DNA of 64,000 bases from Halosegnis longus (GCF_009663395.1 NZ_QKNW01000001.1:62001-126000); one strand, 5' to 3'. Shown: positions 23,901-33,175, counted from the first letter of the stretch. Numbers and translations: made by a program. The notes: generated by a model not told the origin, from the sequence alone.

Positions 23901-24279
23901 GCACGACGCCGTCGCCGACGTGTTCGACGCCCTCGACCACTGGGACGACGTGCTCGCCGACCAGCGGTATCTCGCCGATGACCGACTCACGCTCGCCGAC
24001 GTGCGCATGTTCCCGACGCTGATTCGGTTCGACGAGTGTTACCACACGGCGTTCAAGTGCAACAGGCAGTATCTCCACCAGTACGACAACCTGTGGCCGT
24101 ATCTGCGCGACCTCTACCAGACGCCGGGCGTCGCCGAGACCGTCCGCATGGAGCATATCAAAGACGACGGCTACTACCAGGGGGAGCTCACGCCGATTGG
24201 CCCACAGCTCGATTACGAGGCCGCACACGACCGAGACCGGCTTCCGACGGCAGCCGACGTGTCGTCGCAGTCGCCGTAG
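23900..24279 (+). pseudogene. ECM4/glutathionyl-hydroquinone-reductase-like transferase, C-terminal remnant (5' part deleted)
   Basis: Plus-strand reading from ~23900 gives FDALDHWDDVLADQRYLADD, LTLADVRMFPTLIRFDECYH and the ending YDNLWPYLRDLYQTPGVAET. These are the C-terminal helical domain of ECM4/Gto-type glutathione S-transferases, about 125 of ~320 residues. The thioredoxin-like N-terminal domain with its CPW-type Cys is absent. The upstream part of the open frame is antisense to the Fe-ADH remnant. Not expected to be functional. Confidence 0.8.
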
Positions 24280-24291
24280 CGCGCCGGGCGG

Positions 24292-24417
24292 CTAAATCGC
24301 GGCTCCGATGAGGAAGACGATCGCCGCGAGAACGAGCGCGCCGATGGCGACGTACGGGAGCGGAATCCCGGCCACGCTAGCGGAGGTCTCCGCCTCATCG
24401 TCCGGCGACTCAGCCAT
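24292..24417 (-). CDS. 41-aa single-helix membrane protein
   Basis: ATG at 24417, product beginning MAESPDDEAETSASVAG and then one transmembrane helix (PYVAIGALVLAAIVFLIGAA) to the stop. The acidic N-terminus before the helix is a common small haloarchaeal membrane-protein design. Convergent to the transferase remnant, with no partner gene. Function unknown. Confidence 0.5.
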   Translation of the reverse strand: MAESPDDEAETSASVAGIPLPYVAIGALVLAAIVFLIGAAI

Positions 24418-24654
24418 TCAGACTCGCGCCTCGGTCGGGACGGCGCGGTCGGCTGCGGGAAACGACGACGCGCGTGGGAGCGGTGGGACGAGCACAGTCG
24501 TAGTACGGACGCTCGGAACGTATCTCTTCTGGACGACGGGAGACGCACACCGACGGCGTCCCCAGCAACGCTTTTGATGAAATCGCTGTTGTATACCCAC
24601 GAGCGACACGGACATGAGCAAGCAACGAACTGGACGGGAGCGCTCGTGGTAGCG

Positions 24655-26655
24655 GTGCCACGCGTGAGCGTCGATGTCGGTGGCACCTTCACCGATGTCG
24701 CGCTGCTGACGGAGGCGGGGCTCGCGACCGCGAAGGTCCCGTCGACGGAAGCACAGAGCGAGGGCGTCGTAGCTGGCATCGAGAAGGCGTGCGAGCGGGC
24801 GAACATCGCCCCGAGCGATATCGAGGCGTTCACCCACGCGATGACCGTCTCGGTGAACGCGCTGTTGGAGCGAACGGGGGCCGAAACGGCCCTCGTGACG
24901 ACGGCCGGGTTTCGTGACGTGCTCGAAATCGGCCGCCAGACGCGGCCGTCGCTGTACGACCTCGACGCCGAGAAGACGCCGCCGCTCGTCCCGCGCAGGA
25001 ACCGGTTCGAAATCGCCGAACGGACGACCGTCGACGGCATCGAGGAGCCGGTCGACACGGCGGACGTACACGCGCTCGCCGACGAACTCGAGGACGCGGA
25101 GAGCGTGGCGATCTCGCTGCTTCACGCCTACAGGGACGGTGCCAACGAATCCACGGTCGCCGAGATACTCAGAGAGAGGCTGGACGTTCCGGTTTCGGTC
25201 TCACACGAGGTGTTGTCCGCCTTCCGCGAGTACGAGCGCACGTCGACGACGGTAGCCGACGCGTACGTCCGGCCGGCGATCGATTCGTATCTGGGCGAAC
25301 TCACCAGCCGAGCCGAGCGGCTCGGGATTCCGTCACCTCGGGTGATGCAGTCGAACGGCGGGATTGCCGACGCCGAGACCGTGCGAGACCACGCGGTCAC
25401 CACCGTGCTGTCGGGACCGGCGGCGGGCGTCGTCGGGGCGGCGACGAGCGCCGAGCGGTCGGTCGACCCGACCGAATTCGAGGGGTTCGTCACGTTCGAC
25501 ATGGGTGGTACCTCCAGCGACGTGAGTCTCGTCCGAGATGGGGAAATCGCCCGCACGACGGACGGTGAAGTCGGCGGCCACCCGATTGCGACACCGATGG
25601 TCGACGTGACGACGGTCGGGTCCGGCGGCGGCTCGATTGCGTGGGTCGATGCCGGCGGTGCACTCCGCGTCGGACCGGAGTCGGCCGGCGCAACCCCCGG
25701 CCCGGCCTGCTACGGGCGCGGTGGCACCGAGCCGACGGTGACCGACGCAAACCTCCTGTTGGGGTATCTCGGCGAGGACGCGACCCTCGGCGGCGAGGTG
25801 TCACTCGACGCGGACGCTGCACGCGAGGCGTTGGCATCGCTGGCCGACGAGGCGGGGCTGGATTCCGCCCGCGAGGCAGCGGCCGGCGTGTACCGAGTCG
25901 CGAACGCGAAGATGACGCGTGCGATTCGCTCCGTGACGGTGGAACGCGGCTACGACCCTCGGGAGTTCGGTCTCGTGGCCTTCGGTGGGGCCGGCCCGAT
26001 GCACGCGACCGCACTCGCCGAACGCCTCGACATCGACTGCGTCGTCGTGCCGCTCGCAGGCGGTGTCCTATCCGCGTACGGGCTGCTCGGCGCAGACGAA
26101 CAACACGACGCCGTACGGACCCATCGGACCGGACTCGCCGAAACGGAGCCCGGTGAGCTGGAAGCGGTGTACGATGACCTCACCGAAGACGCCCGCGGTC
26201 AGAGCACGCTCGGCTCCGAGCAGCACGTCGAGCGGACGGCTGACCTCCGGTACGCCGGACAGAGCTTCGAACTGGAGGTCGGGGTGGACGACCCGCTCTC
26301 AATCGAGGCGATGCGGGACCGGTTCCACACGGCCCACGAGCGCGCATACGGGTACCAGATGGACGAGCAGGTCGAACTCGTCACGCTCCGCGTCGCTGCG
26401 AGCGTCGAAAACGACGTTCCTCCGACTAGCTACACGGGTGGCGATGACACGCCGGTACGGAACCGATACGGCGTGTTCGACGGGAGCCGCCGGACGATAC
26501 CGGTGTACGTCCGGGAGAGCCTCGCTCCGGACGAGAGAATCGACGGACCAGCGGTCGTCGAGGACGACGAGAGCACCGTCGTCGTCCGCCCGAGCTGGAC
26601 CGGTACCGTCCGCCCGGACGGAACGCTGGTGTTGAATCGGGGTGAGCAGGCGTGA
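24655..26655 (+). CDS. hyuA: Hydantoinase/oxoprolinase subunit A
   Basis: 666 aa from the GTG at 24655 (VPRVSVDVGGTFTDVALL); a GTG at 24664 is also possible. Sequence upstream of this in the same frame is not family-like. It has the ATP-binding ASKHA phosphate-1 motif DVGGTFTD, a second glycine motif in FVTFDMGGTSSDVSLV, and the GGAGPMHATALAE segment. HyuA/HyuB-type enzymes open hydantoin or 5-oxoproline rings using ATP. Its stop overlaps hyuB by 4 nt. A 12-codon ATG ORF (24614-24652) ends two bases before this start. Exact substrate (5-oxoproline, hydantoin or N-methylhydantoin) undetermined. Confidence 0.88.
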   Translation: MPRVSVDVGGTFTDVALLTEAGLATAKVPSTEAQSEGVVAGIEKACERANIAPSDIEAFTHAMTVSVNALLERTGAETALVTTAGFRDVLEIGRQTRPSLYDLDAEKTPPLVPRRNRFEIAERTTVDGIEEPVDTADVHALADELEDAESVAISLLHAYRDGANESTVAEILRERLDVPVSVSHEVLSAFREYERTSTTVADAYVRPAIDSYLGELTSRAERLGIPSPRVMQSNGGIADAETVRDHAVTTVLSGPAAGVVGAATSAERSVDPTEFEGFVTFDMGGTSSDVSLVRDGEIARTTDGEVGGHPIATPMVDVTTVGSGGGSIAWVDAGGALRVGPESAGATPGPACYGRGGTEPTVTDANLLLGYLGEDATLGGEVSLDADAAREALASLADEAGLDSAREAAAGVYRVANAKMTRAIRSVTVERGYDPREFGLVAFGGAGPMHATALAERLDIDCVVVPLAGGVLSAYGLLGADEQHDAVRTHRTGLAETEPGELEAVYDDLTEDARGQSTLGSEQHVERTADLRYAGQSFELEVGVDDPLSIEAMRDRFHTAHERAYGYQMDEQVELVTLRVAASVENDVPPTSYTGGDDTPVRNRYGVFDGSRRTIPVYVRESLAPDERIDGPAVVEDDESTVVVRPSWTGTVRPDGTLVLNRGEQA

Positions 26656-28262
26656 GTCTCGACGCGGTCTCGCTCGAAGTGCTCCGCCACCAGCTGTCGG
26701 GCATCGCCGAGGAGATGGGCCACGTCCTGATTCACGGCGCGTACTCTCCGAACATCAAGGAGCGACAGGACTGCTCGACTGCCCTCTTCGATGCTGAGGG
26801 ACGGATGGTCGCACAGGCGGAGCATATCCCCGTCCATCTCGGAGCGATGCCGGAGGCCGTCGAGACCGTGATGGCTCGCGACCCCCAGCCCGGCGATGCA
26901 TACGTGCTCAACGACCCGTTCGACGGCGGGACACACCTCCCGGACGTGACGATTGTTGCGCCCCTCGTCGTCGAGGGAGAGATCCTCGGATACGGGGTCA
27001 CGCGCGCCCACCACGGCGATATCGGAGGAATGACTCCCGGCAGTATGCCCGCCGGTGCGACGGAAATCTATCAGGAGGGGCTTCGGCTGCCCGCAGTCAG
27101 GCTCGTGGAGAACGGCACCCTCGACGAGGACGTGGTGTCGCTCGTCCTCGCGAACGTTCGCAACCCCGACGAGCGGCGGGCCGACCTGCGGGCACAGTTG
27201 GCGGCCAACGACCGCGCGAACGAGCGGATCGCCGAGTTGGTCGAGAGCCACGGTCGCGAGCGAATTCTCGATGCGTTCGACGCGGTCATCGACTACTCCC
27301 GCGAGCGCACCGAGAACGAAATCGCGACGATTCCCGACGGGACCTACGAGGCGCGCGACGTGCTCGAAGGGGACGGCGTCACCGACGAGCCGATTCCGAT
27401 CGCGGTGACCGTCACGGTCGACGGGGAGACGGTCGCGGTTGATTTCGACGGGACCGCCGACCAGGTGGACGGCAACATGAACGCGCCGTTGTCAGTCGCG
27501 AAGAGCGCAGTCTACTTCGTCGTTCGTGCGGTGACCGACCCGGACATCCCACCCACGGACGGCTGTTACCAGCCGGTCACGGTGCGTGCGCCGGCAGGGT
27601 CGTTGCTCAACCCGACACAGCCAGCCGCTGTCGTCGGTGGAAACGTCGAGACGAGCCAGCGTGTCACGGATGTCGTGCTGGCCGCCTTCGCCGAGGCGCT
27701 CCCCGAGGAGATACCGGCACAGGGGCAGGGAACGATGAACAACCTCATCATCGGTGGTCGCACCGAGACCGACTTCACGTACTACGAGACGATTGCTGGT
27801 GGCTTCGGCGGGCGACCGGCCCGCGACGGCATGGACGGCGTGCAAGTCGGCATGACGAATACGCTCAACACACCGATTGAGGCGCTTGAAGCGGAGTATC
27901 CGCTGCGCGTCGAATCCTACACGCTTCGTCCAAACAGTGGTGGCGATGGCCGCTACCGTGGTGGGCTCGGACTCGTCCGGTCGGTGACCGTCGAAGCGGA
28001 TGCGACCGTCTCGCTACTCACCGAGCGCCGGCAGGTCTCCCCGGCAGGGACGCGCGGCGGCAACGACGGGACGACGGGCGAGAATTACATCGACGGCCAG
28101 AGAGTGCCCGCAAAGACGACCGAGACGGTTTCGGCGGGAACGACGGTGACGGTGAAGACGCCCGGCGGGGGCGGCTACGGCGACCCTGACGAGCGAGCAG
28201 CCGAAGCCCGAGCGAACGACCGCCGGGACGAGAAGACGGGAGCCGATGCCGACGACACCTGA
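26652..28262 (+). CDS. hyuB: Hydantoinase/oxoprolinase subunit B
   Basis: 536 aa, GTG start overlapping the hyuA stop (GTGA). Family B signature runs throughout: SLEVLRHQLSGIAEEMGHVL, DCSTALFDAEGRMVAQAEHI, a metal-site-like DPFDGGTHLPDVT, RAHHGDIGGMTPGSMP and ending GGGGYGDPDERA. It is the second half of the ATP-dependent ring-opening complex. The following gene is an amidase, so the region may handle cyclic amides and the amides derived from them, but this link is inferred from position only. Confidence 0.9.
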   Translation: MSLDAVSLEVLRHQLSGIAEEMGHVLIHGAYSPNIKERQDCSTALFDAEGRMVAQAEHIPVHLGAMPEAVETVMARDPQPGDAYVLNDPFDGGTHLPDVTIVAPLVVEGEILGYGVTRAHHGDIGGMTPGSMPAGATEIYQEGLRLPAVRLVENGTLDEDVVSLVLANVRNPDERRADLRAQLAANDRANERIAELVESHGRERILDAFDAVIDYSRERTENEIATIPDGTYEARDVLEGDGVTDEPIPIAVTVTVDGETVAVDFDGTADQVDGNMNAPLSVAKSAVYFVVRAVTDPDIPPTDGCYQPVTVRAPAGSLLNPTQPAAVVGGNVETSQRVTDVVLAAFAEALPEEIPAQGQGTMNNLIIGGRTETDFTYYETIAGGFGGRPARDGMDGVQVGMTNTLNTPIEALEAEYPLRVESYTLRPNSGGDGRYRGGLGLVRSVTVEADATVSLLTERRQVSPAGTRGGNDGTTGENYIDGQRVPAKTTETVSAGTTVTVKTPGGGGYGDPDERAAEARANDRRDEKTGADADDT

Positions 28263-28364
28263 ACTCGAAGAGCCGAGGCGAACCGCCGGAGAATCGACCG
28301 AGAGACGGCAAAACGGCCGTGGTGCATCAACGGTTAAGCTGGATGCTACCGATACACACACCGT

Positions 28365-29669
28365 ATGTCTCAACAGGTTCAGGAGGAGTTAGACGTCGAC
28401 GTGTTCACGCTGGGACTGGTCGGTCCCGAGCAGGAGTGGGCTGGCACGGTCGCCGACGGAGGCACGGTCCGCACCCACACGCCGCCGGCCTGCTGGGGGC
28501 CGATGATTACGCCGGAGTTCCGCGGCGGCCACGAGGTGACCCGGCCGATTCGCGTCGAGAACGCCGAGCCCGGCGACGCGCTCGTGGTCGAAATCAACGA
28601 CGTGGAGGTGACGAGTCTCGCGACCTCGACGGGGAGCATGGCCGAACGCGAGGGTGCCTTCGGCGACGACCCGTTCGTCGACCACGTCTGTCCGGAGTGT
28701 GGCACCGAGTGGCCCGACAGCATCGTCGAGGGGACGGGCGAGGAGTCGATTCGGTGCGCGGAGTGTGGCGCGAACGCCTCCTCGTTCGGCTTCGAGTACG
28801 GCTACACGGTGGCGTTCGACGACGACCACACGGTCGGCGTGACGGTCGGGCGCGACGGCGCGGATATGCTCGCCGACGACGCCCACGAGGCGATGCAGCT
28901 CCCGGACAACTCGCGTCAACATCCGATTTTGCTCTACGGTCCCGACGAGATGCCGGGGGCACTCGGTCGGCTGCGGCCGTTCATCGGCAACATCGGCACG
29001 ACGCCGGGCGAGGAGTATCCCGACTCGCACAACGCCGGCGACTTCGGCCAGTTCCTCATCGGTGCCGAACACGACTGGGGCGTCGAGGACGAGGCGGCCC
29101 TGGAGTCGCGAACGGACGGCCACATGGACTCGAACGACGTGCGCGCCGGGGCGACGCTCATCTGTCCGGTGCGCATCGAGGGCGGCGGGCTGTACGTCGG
29201 TGACCTCCACGCCAATCAGGGCGACGGCGAACTCTCTCTGCACACGACGGACGTGAGCGGGAAGACGGAACTGGAGGTCTCCGTCGTCAAGGACGTGAAT
29301 CTCGACGGTCCGCTGCTGTTGCCGAACGAGGAGGACCTCCCGCACATCGCGAAGCCGTACACCGACGCCGAGCGCGAGGCCGGAGCGGCTGTCGCCGACG
29401 AGTACGACGTCGACGAGCTTGCCGACGCCGCACCGGTCCAGTTCATCGGCTCCGGCGCGACGATTAACGAAGCCACCGAGAACGCCTTCGACCGGGCCGG
29501 GAACCTCCTCGGGATGACCGAAGGCGAGGTGCGCGGCCGCTGTACGTTCACCGGCGGCGTCGAGGTTGCACGCCTGCCGGGAGTCGTCCAGCTATCCATG
29601 CTCGTCCCGATGGACCTGCTCGAGGAGACGGGGCTGGCCGAGACTGTCCGGGCGACGTACGACCTGTAA
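28365..29669 (+). CDS. Acetamidase/formamidase family protein with zinc-ribbon insert
   Basis: 434 aa. The FmdA/AmdA fold has RTHTPPACWGPMITPEF near the N-terminus and the core LYVGDLHANQGDGELS, then TFTGGVEVARLPGVVQLSML at the C-terminus. Between residues ~105 and 145 there is an inserted CPECG...CAECG zinc ribbon not usual in the bacterial enzymes. A TATA-like GGTTAAGC about 30 bp upstream fits a leaderless start. It would hydrolyse a short-chain amide such as formamide to acid and ammonia. It follows hyuAB but has its own promoter. Confidence 0.85.
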   Translation: MSQQVQEELDVDVFTLGLVGPEQEWAGTVADGGTVRTHTPPACWGPMITPEFRGGHEVTRPIRVENAEPGDALVVEINDVEVTSLATSTGSMAEREGAFGDDPFVDHVCPECGTEWPDSIVEGTGEESIRCAECGANASSFGFEYGYTVAFDDDHTVGVTVGRDGADMLADDAHEAMQLPDNSRQHPILLYGPDEMPGALGRLRPFIGNIGTTPGEEYPDSHNAGDFGQFLIGAEHDWGVEDEAALESRTDGHMDSNDVRAGATLICPVRIEGGGLYVGDLHANQGDGELSLHTTDVSGKTELEVSVVKDVNLDGPLLLPNEEDLPHIAKPYTDAEREAGAAVADEYDVDELADAAPVQFIGSGATINEATENAFDRAGNLLGMTEGEVRGRCTFTGGVEVARLPGVVQLSMLVPMDLLEETGLAETVRATYDL

Positions 29670-29696
29670 CGTTCGGCGCGGGACTCGGAGGCGTCG

Positions 29697-29957
29697 TCAC
29701 CCGCCCTGCATCGCGGGAAACAGCTTCACGTCTGCGTCTGGCGGACAGTCAGTGTCCATCGTCGCTTTCTCGCCGTCGACGACGACGCGCACGCTCGGTC
29801 GAAGCTCCCCGTCGCAGTCGACCAGATGCGAATCGAGCTTCGGGTACGACTCGCGGAGCGCAGCGACGACCCCGCCGACCGTCTGGTCTGCCGGCGAGAG
29901 CGCGACCGTCTTGCTCCCGGTCACGGACCGCAGCTGTCCGTACACCTGAATCTTCAT
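29697..29957 (-). CDS. MoaD/ThiS-like ubiquitin-fold sulfur carrier or SAMP
   Basis: 86 aa from the ATG at 29957 (MKIQVYGQLRSVTGSK). The beta-grasp pattern ends in the C-terminal Gly-Gly (LFPAMQGG) needed for adenylation by an E1-like enzyme. Proteins of this kind carry sulfur for molybdopterin or act as SAMP protein modifiers in haloarchaea, sometimes both. There is no moaE or E1 gene beside it. Convergent with the amidase gene, so not in that operon. Confidence 0.82.
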   Translation of the reverse strand: MKIQVYGQLRSVTGSKTVALSPADQTVGGVVAALRESYPKLDSHLVDCDGELRPSVRVVVDGEKATMDTDCPPDADVKLFPAMQGG

Positions 29958-30033
29958 AGGCCGAGTATCGGGGAGTAGCGACAAGAGTTGTGTGGCGCGG
30001 GAAACGGTACAGTTCGACCGCCTCGGAGACGCG

Positions 30034-31905
30034 TTACGCCTTCGCGGGCGAGGAGGACCGCACTCCAGTCACCTCGAACCGTGCACCGCCGGTCTCGCTG
30101 TCCGTGACACGGACCTGCCAGCCGTGGGCGTGGGCGATGGACCTGACGATGCTCAGTCCGAGTCCGGTGCCCTGCTCTCGGGTCGAGTACTCCCACCCGA
30201 AGACGTCGTCGCGTGCGTCCGGCGGAACACCGGGACCGTCGTCCTCGATGAAGAAGCCGTCCGGGAGCGATCCGACGCGAACCTGCACGTCGTCGCCCCC
30301 GTGTTCGACGGCGTTTCGCAACAGGTTCTCCAAGAGCTGCTTCACGCGTGACCTGTCACCGAAGAACGCCTCGTCGACGTCACCGCCGGTGGTCAGTGTG
30401 GCATCGTCCGTCGCGACCACCTCCCAGCACTCGTCGGCCAGCGAGTCGAGGGTGATCGGCTCCGTCTCCTCGATTTCCATCTCCGCTCTGGTCAACGAGA
30501 GGAGGTCCTCGATGAGTTGTTGCATGCGGTTGAGGGCGCGTTCGACGGCGTCGAAGTGTTCGGCGTCGCCCGTCTCGCGGGCCATCTCGAGCCGGCCCTC
30601 GAAGACGCTCAACGGATTGCGGAGGTCGTGGCTGACGATCGAGGCGAACCGGTCGAGCCGTCGGTTCTGCTCGGTGAGCTGTTCGGTCGTCTGTTCTCGC
30701 TGGAGTTCGTAGCTCGCCCAGTGGGCAAGCAGGTCGACGATGGTGACCTCCCAGTCGCCGAACTGCTGTTCGCGCGGCTCGGTGTCGTAGAAACAGAACG
30801 TCCCGTACACCTTGCCGTCGACGATTACGGGGGCACCGAGATAACACGATACGCCCCACTCTGCGTAGCCCGCGCGCTCGGTCTCCTCGGGCGTATCTCG
30901 TTGCACGTTGCCGGCGACCAACGTCTCGGTCTCGCTGGCGACGCGTTCACAGTTCGTCGCCTCGACCGGAACCACGTCGCCTGCTTCGATATCATCGTTG
31001 TCGGTGTCGACGACTTCGAAGATGTACTCGTCGCCGTCGATGTGCGACAGCGAGCCGTACTCCGTGCCGAGTTCGTCCCGGCCGAGCGCGAGCAGCGCCT
31101 GAATCTTCTCGGTGAACGACGTGTCGCGGTTGGCGGTGAGAGTGTGCATCTCACGCAGGACGCGTTCTCGGTGTTCGAGCGTCTGCTCGCGCGGTCGTTG
31201 CTCGGTGATGTCGCGGAAATAGATGGACAACCCCTGTTCGGACGGGTAGGTGCGAATCGAGAGCCACGCATCCAGCGGCTCGTAGTACTCCTCGAACGTG
31301 ACCGGCGTCTGTTTCTTCAGCGCCTGATGGTGCTTGTTGTAGAACGTCGTCCCGACGGCCTCGGGAACTTCCTTCCAGAGGTGGCGGCCTTCGAACACCG
31401 CGGTCTCCGGATTGTATCCCATCGCGCGGCCGAGAATTTCCCGTCCCGCGTCGTTCGTGTACGTAATCTTCCACTCTCGGTCGACGGCGAAGAAGCCGTC
31501 GGTCATCCGGTCGAGGATGTCCGAGCGGTCCTGCTCGGCCGCCTTTCGCTTCTCGATGCTGTGGCTATCGACGACGTAGCCACCGAGTTCGGACACCGGC
31601 TCGGCCGTGCCGCGCGATTCGACCCAGTGCCACGACCCGTCGCTCTCCCGAAATCGGTACTCGACCGCTTCGACGTCGCCATCGACCGCACCGGTCGTCA
31701 GTCGCTTGAACGAATCGAGGACGCGCTCTCGGTCCTCGGGGTGGACGTGCAGAAAGACGTTTTCGCCGACGAGGTCGGCATCGGCGTAGCCGAGAAGGCC
31801 GAGTCCGGGACTCTGGTACCGAACGTCTCCGGTTTCGTCGATGACCGTCAACATCCCCGTCGACTGCGAGAGAAGAGCTTCATACGCAGACGTGGACAAC
31901 TCCAT
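30034..31905 (-). CDS. PAS-PAS-GAF sensor histidine kinase
   Basis: 623 aa from the ATG at 31905. A much longer open frame continues upstream, but it is antisense to another gene. Two PAS domains (about 1-120 and 130-245; SHSIEKRKAAEQ and YFRDITEQ mark their ends) are followed by a GAF domain (~265-400) and a HisKA domain with the phosphoacceptor in SIVSHDLRNPLSV (about H425). The HATPase domain has NLLRNAVEHGG, EDDGPGVPP and GTGLGLSIV. No transmembrane helix, so it senses cytoplasmic signals (redox, light or ligand). No cognate response regulator adjacent. Confidence 0.88.
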   Translation of the reverse strand: MELSTSAYEALLSQSTGMLTVIDETGDVRYQSPGLGLLGYADADLVGENVFLHVHPEDRERVLDSFKRLTTGAVDGDVEAVEYRFRESDGSWHWVESRGTAEPVSELGGYVVDSHSIEKRKAAEQDRSDILDRMTDGFFAVDREWKITYTNDAGREILGRAMGYNPETAVFEGRHLWKEVPEAVGTTFYNKHHQALKKQTPVTFEEYYEPLDAWLSIRTYPSEQGLSIYFRDITEQRPREQTLEHRERVLREMHTLTANRDTSFTEKIQALLALGRDELGTEYGSLSHIDGDEYIFEVVDTDNDDIEAGDVVPVEATNCERVASETETLVAGNVQRDTPEETERAGYAEWGVSCYLGAPVIVDGKVYGTFCFYDTEPREQQFGDWEVTIVDLLAHWASYELQREQTTEQLTEQNRRLDRFASIVSHDLRNPLSVFEGRLEMARETGDAEHFDAVERALNRMQQLIEDLLSLTRAEMEIEETEPITLDSLADECWEVVATDDATLTTGGDVDEAFFGDRSRVKQLLENLLRNAVEHGGDDVQVRVGSLPDGFFIEDDGPGVPPDARDDVFGWEYSTREQGTGLGLSIVRSIAHAHGWQVRVTDSETGGARFEVTGVRSSSPAKA

Positions 31906-31925
31906 GCTAGAGGGAGCCGGCCGGT

Positions 31926-31935
31926 GGATATAAGC
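31926..31935 (-). promoter_or_regulatory. TATA box for the PAS-PAS-GAF kinase gene
   Basis: GCTTATATCC on the minus strand is centred 25 bp upstream of the ATG at 31905. This fixes that start and rules out the 960-codon extension of the open frame. Confidence 0.6.
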
Positions 31936-32104
31936 ATTCTTGCGGTGGGTTAATCGCCGTTTTCGGAGCCATGGGGCCGGCTTTCGCGTGAATCGGAGTT
32001 GCGACACCGCTCGCGGTCTCTGCCCCGCCTCGGCAGGACCGGCAACCGCCGGTCCCGGCGTAGCGACCACGAATGATTTGTCGCTCCGAGATATACCCGG
32101 ACGT

Positions 32105-32671
32105 ATGGACTGTCCCCGGTGTGGTGGCGACGTAACCGTCTTCGAGCTCGACGAGGCGGTTTCGCAGGTGTGCGAGGAGTGCTCGCACGTGGGGGTGCTG
32201 GCCGACCACCGGCGAGAGGACGCTCCAATCGAGTCGTGGGATGACGCGTTAACCCGGTTCCAGGCGGTGTTCCCGGAGGCTATCCCGGACGGTATCGCCC
32301 GCGTCGACGATGACACCGCACCGCCGGACGCACCGACGGACGACGATTCGTCTGCCGGCGGCGAGTTCCAGTTCCGCGGCACTCTCGAGTCGACGACGGT
32401 TACTGAATCGGAGCCGGGTATCGACGTTTCGGCCGGCGACTCGCGGCGGGACACACTCCAACGCGGCGACGCAACCGTCGTCGCAGTCTCTGACCCTGAC
32501 GCGAGCGATGCGGACGGGGACCCTGCGGCCAACGCCGGCGACGGTGCCGGTGACACAGACTCCGCGGCCGCTGCTACCGAAGAAGCCTCGAACGGCTCTG
32601 CCGGGTCGGCTGCGGGTGATACGGAGAGCGGCGACGGGGACGCGGCAACCGACCCGGACGAGACGGCGTGA
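32105..32671 (+). CDS. Zinc-ribbon protein with long acidic disordered tail
   Basis: 188 aa. The zinc ribbon (MDCPRCGGDVTVFE ... VCEECSHVGVL) is followed by a short helical segment (SWDDALTRFQAVFPEAI). About 110 residues of Asp/Ala/Thr/Gly-rich low-complexity sequence then run to the end. It is first in the same-strand run that ends with the salactin-like gene. Function unknown: zinc ribbons of this type bind nucleic acid or proteins, and the tail is probably disordered. The start is set by the zinc ribbon at the N-terminus. Confidence 0.65.
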   Translation: MDCPRCGGDVTVFELDEAVSQVCEECSHVGVLADHRREDAPIESWDDALTRFQAVFPEAIPDGIARVDDDTAPPDAPTDDDSSAGGEFQFRGTLESTTVTESEPGIDVSAGDSRRDTLQRGDATVVAVSDPDASDADGDPAANAGDGAGDTDSAAAATEEASNGSAGSAAGDTESGDGDAATDPDETA

Positions 32672-32722
32672 CAACCCCGTGTGAGTGCCGACTGTTTTGT
32701 ACCGTCCCGAGAAGAGGGAGAT

Positions 32723-33175
32723 ATGCCGACCGTTGAAATCACGGACGACCAACAGGAGCGGTTCGCTGCGATTCGAGACCAACTGACGGCGGCACACGCC
32801 GGCGAGTACACCTCGGTCCAACCGACCGACGTGATGGCGTACCTGCTCGACGTGGCCGAAGCGGCCGACGACCCGACGGCTGCGACGGGAGACGCGCCGA
32901 GTGCGGCTGCCGACACGGCGGCGACAGCCGACGATGCGGCGACGGACGAGACGGAGCCGTCCGACGGCGGGTCGGAGAGCGACCAGGAATCCAGTGGTCC
33001 GGCCGGCGGTGTCGGAGCGGGCCCCGGGATGTTGAATCTGCTCGAAGACCACGAGGAGAAGTGGCACGAGGCCGAGGGCGATGCACGCTACGAGGTCGAG
33101 TTGCCCGACGATACCACCGAGACGGCCCGGACGCGTGACGACGTGAAGGCGATTCTGTTCAAACACTACCGATGA
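32723..33175 (+). CDS. Unknown acidic protein of the salactin gene run
   Basis: 150 aa from the ATG at 32723, preceded by the purine-rich GAGGGAG, one of few likely Shine-Dalgarno sites here. The N-terminal ~55 residues (MPTVEITDDQQERFAAIRDQ ... DVMAYLLDVAEA) look like a small helical or RHH-like fold. Residues 55-105 are a low-complexity Ala/Asp/Ser linker. A C-terminal segment has LNLLEDHEEKWHEAEGD and RTRDDVKAILFKHYR. Its stop overlaps the next start (ATGA). I do not recognise a family. Confidence 0.6.
   Translation: MPTVEITDDQQERFAAIRDQLTAAHAGEYTSVQPTDVMAYLLDVAEAADDPTAATGDAPSAAADTAATADDAATDETEPSDGGSESDQESSGPAGGVGAGPGMLNLLEDHEEKWHEAEGDARYEVELPDDTTETARTRDDVKAILFKHYR

Noticed and set aside
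23476-24228. A 250-aa minus-strand protein taken as one intact gene
   Set aside because: Only residues from about 23900 downward resemble Fe-ADH. The N-terminal part is antisense to a glutathione-transferase-like fragment.
31906-32916. A 960-codon minus-strand frame continuing upstream of the PAS-PAS-GAF kinase
   Set aside because: The extra ~337 residues are Ser/Pro/Arg-rich antisense of the zinc-ribbon gene. The TATA box at 31926-31935 and the PAS domain start place the true start at 31905.
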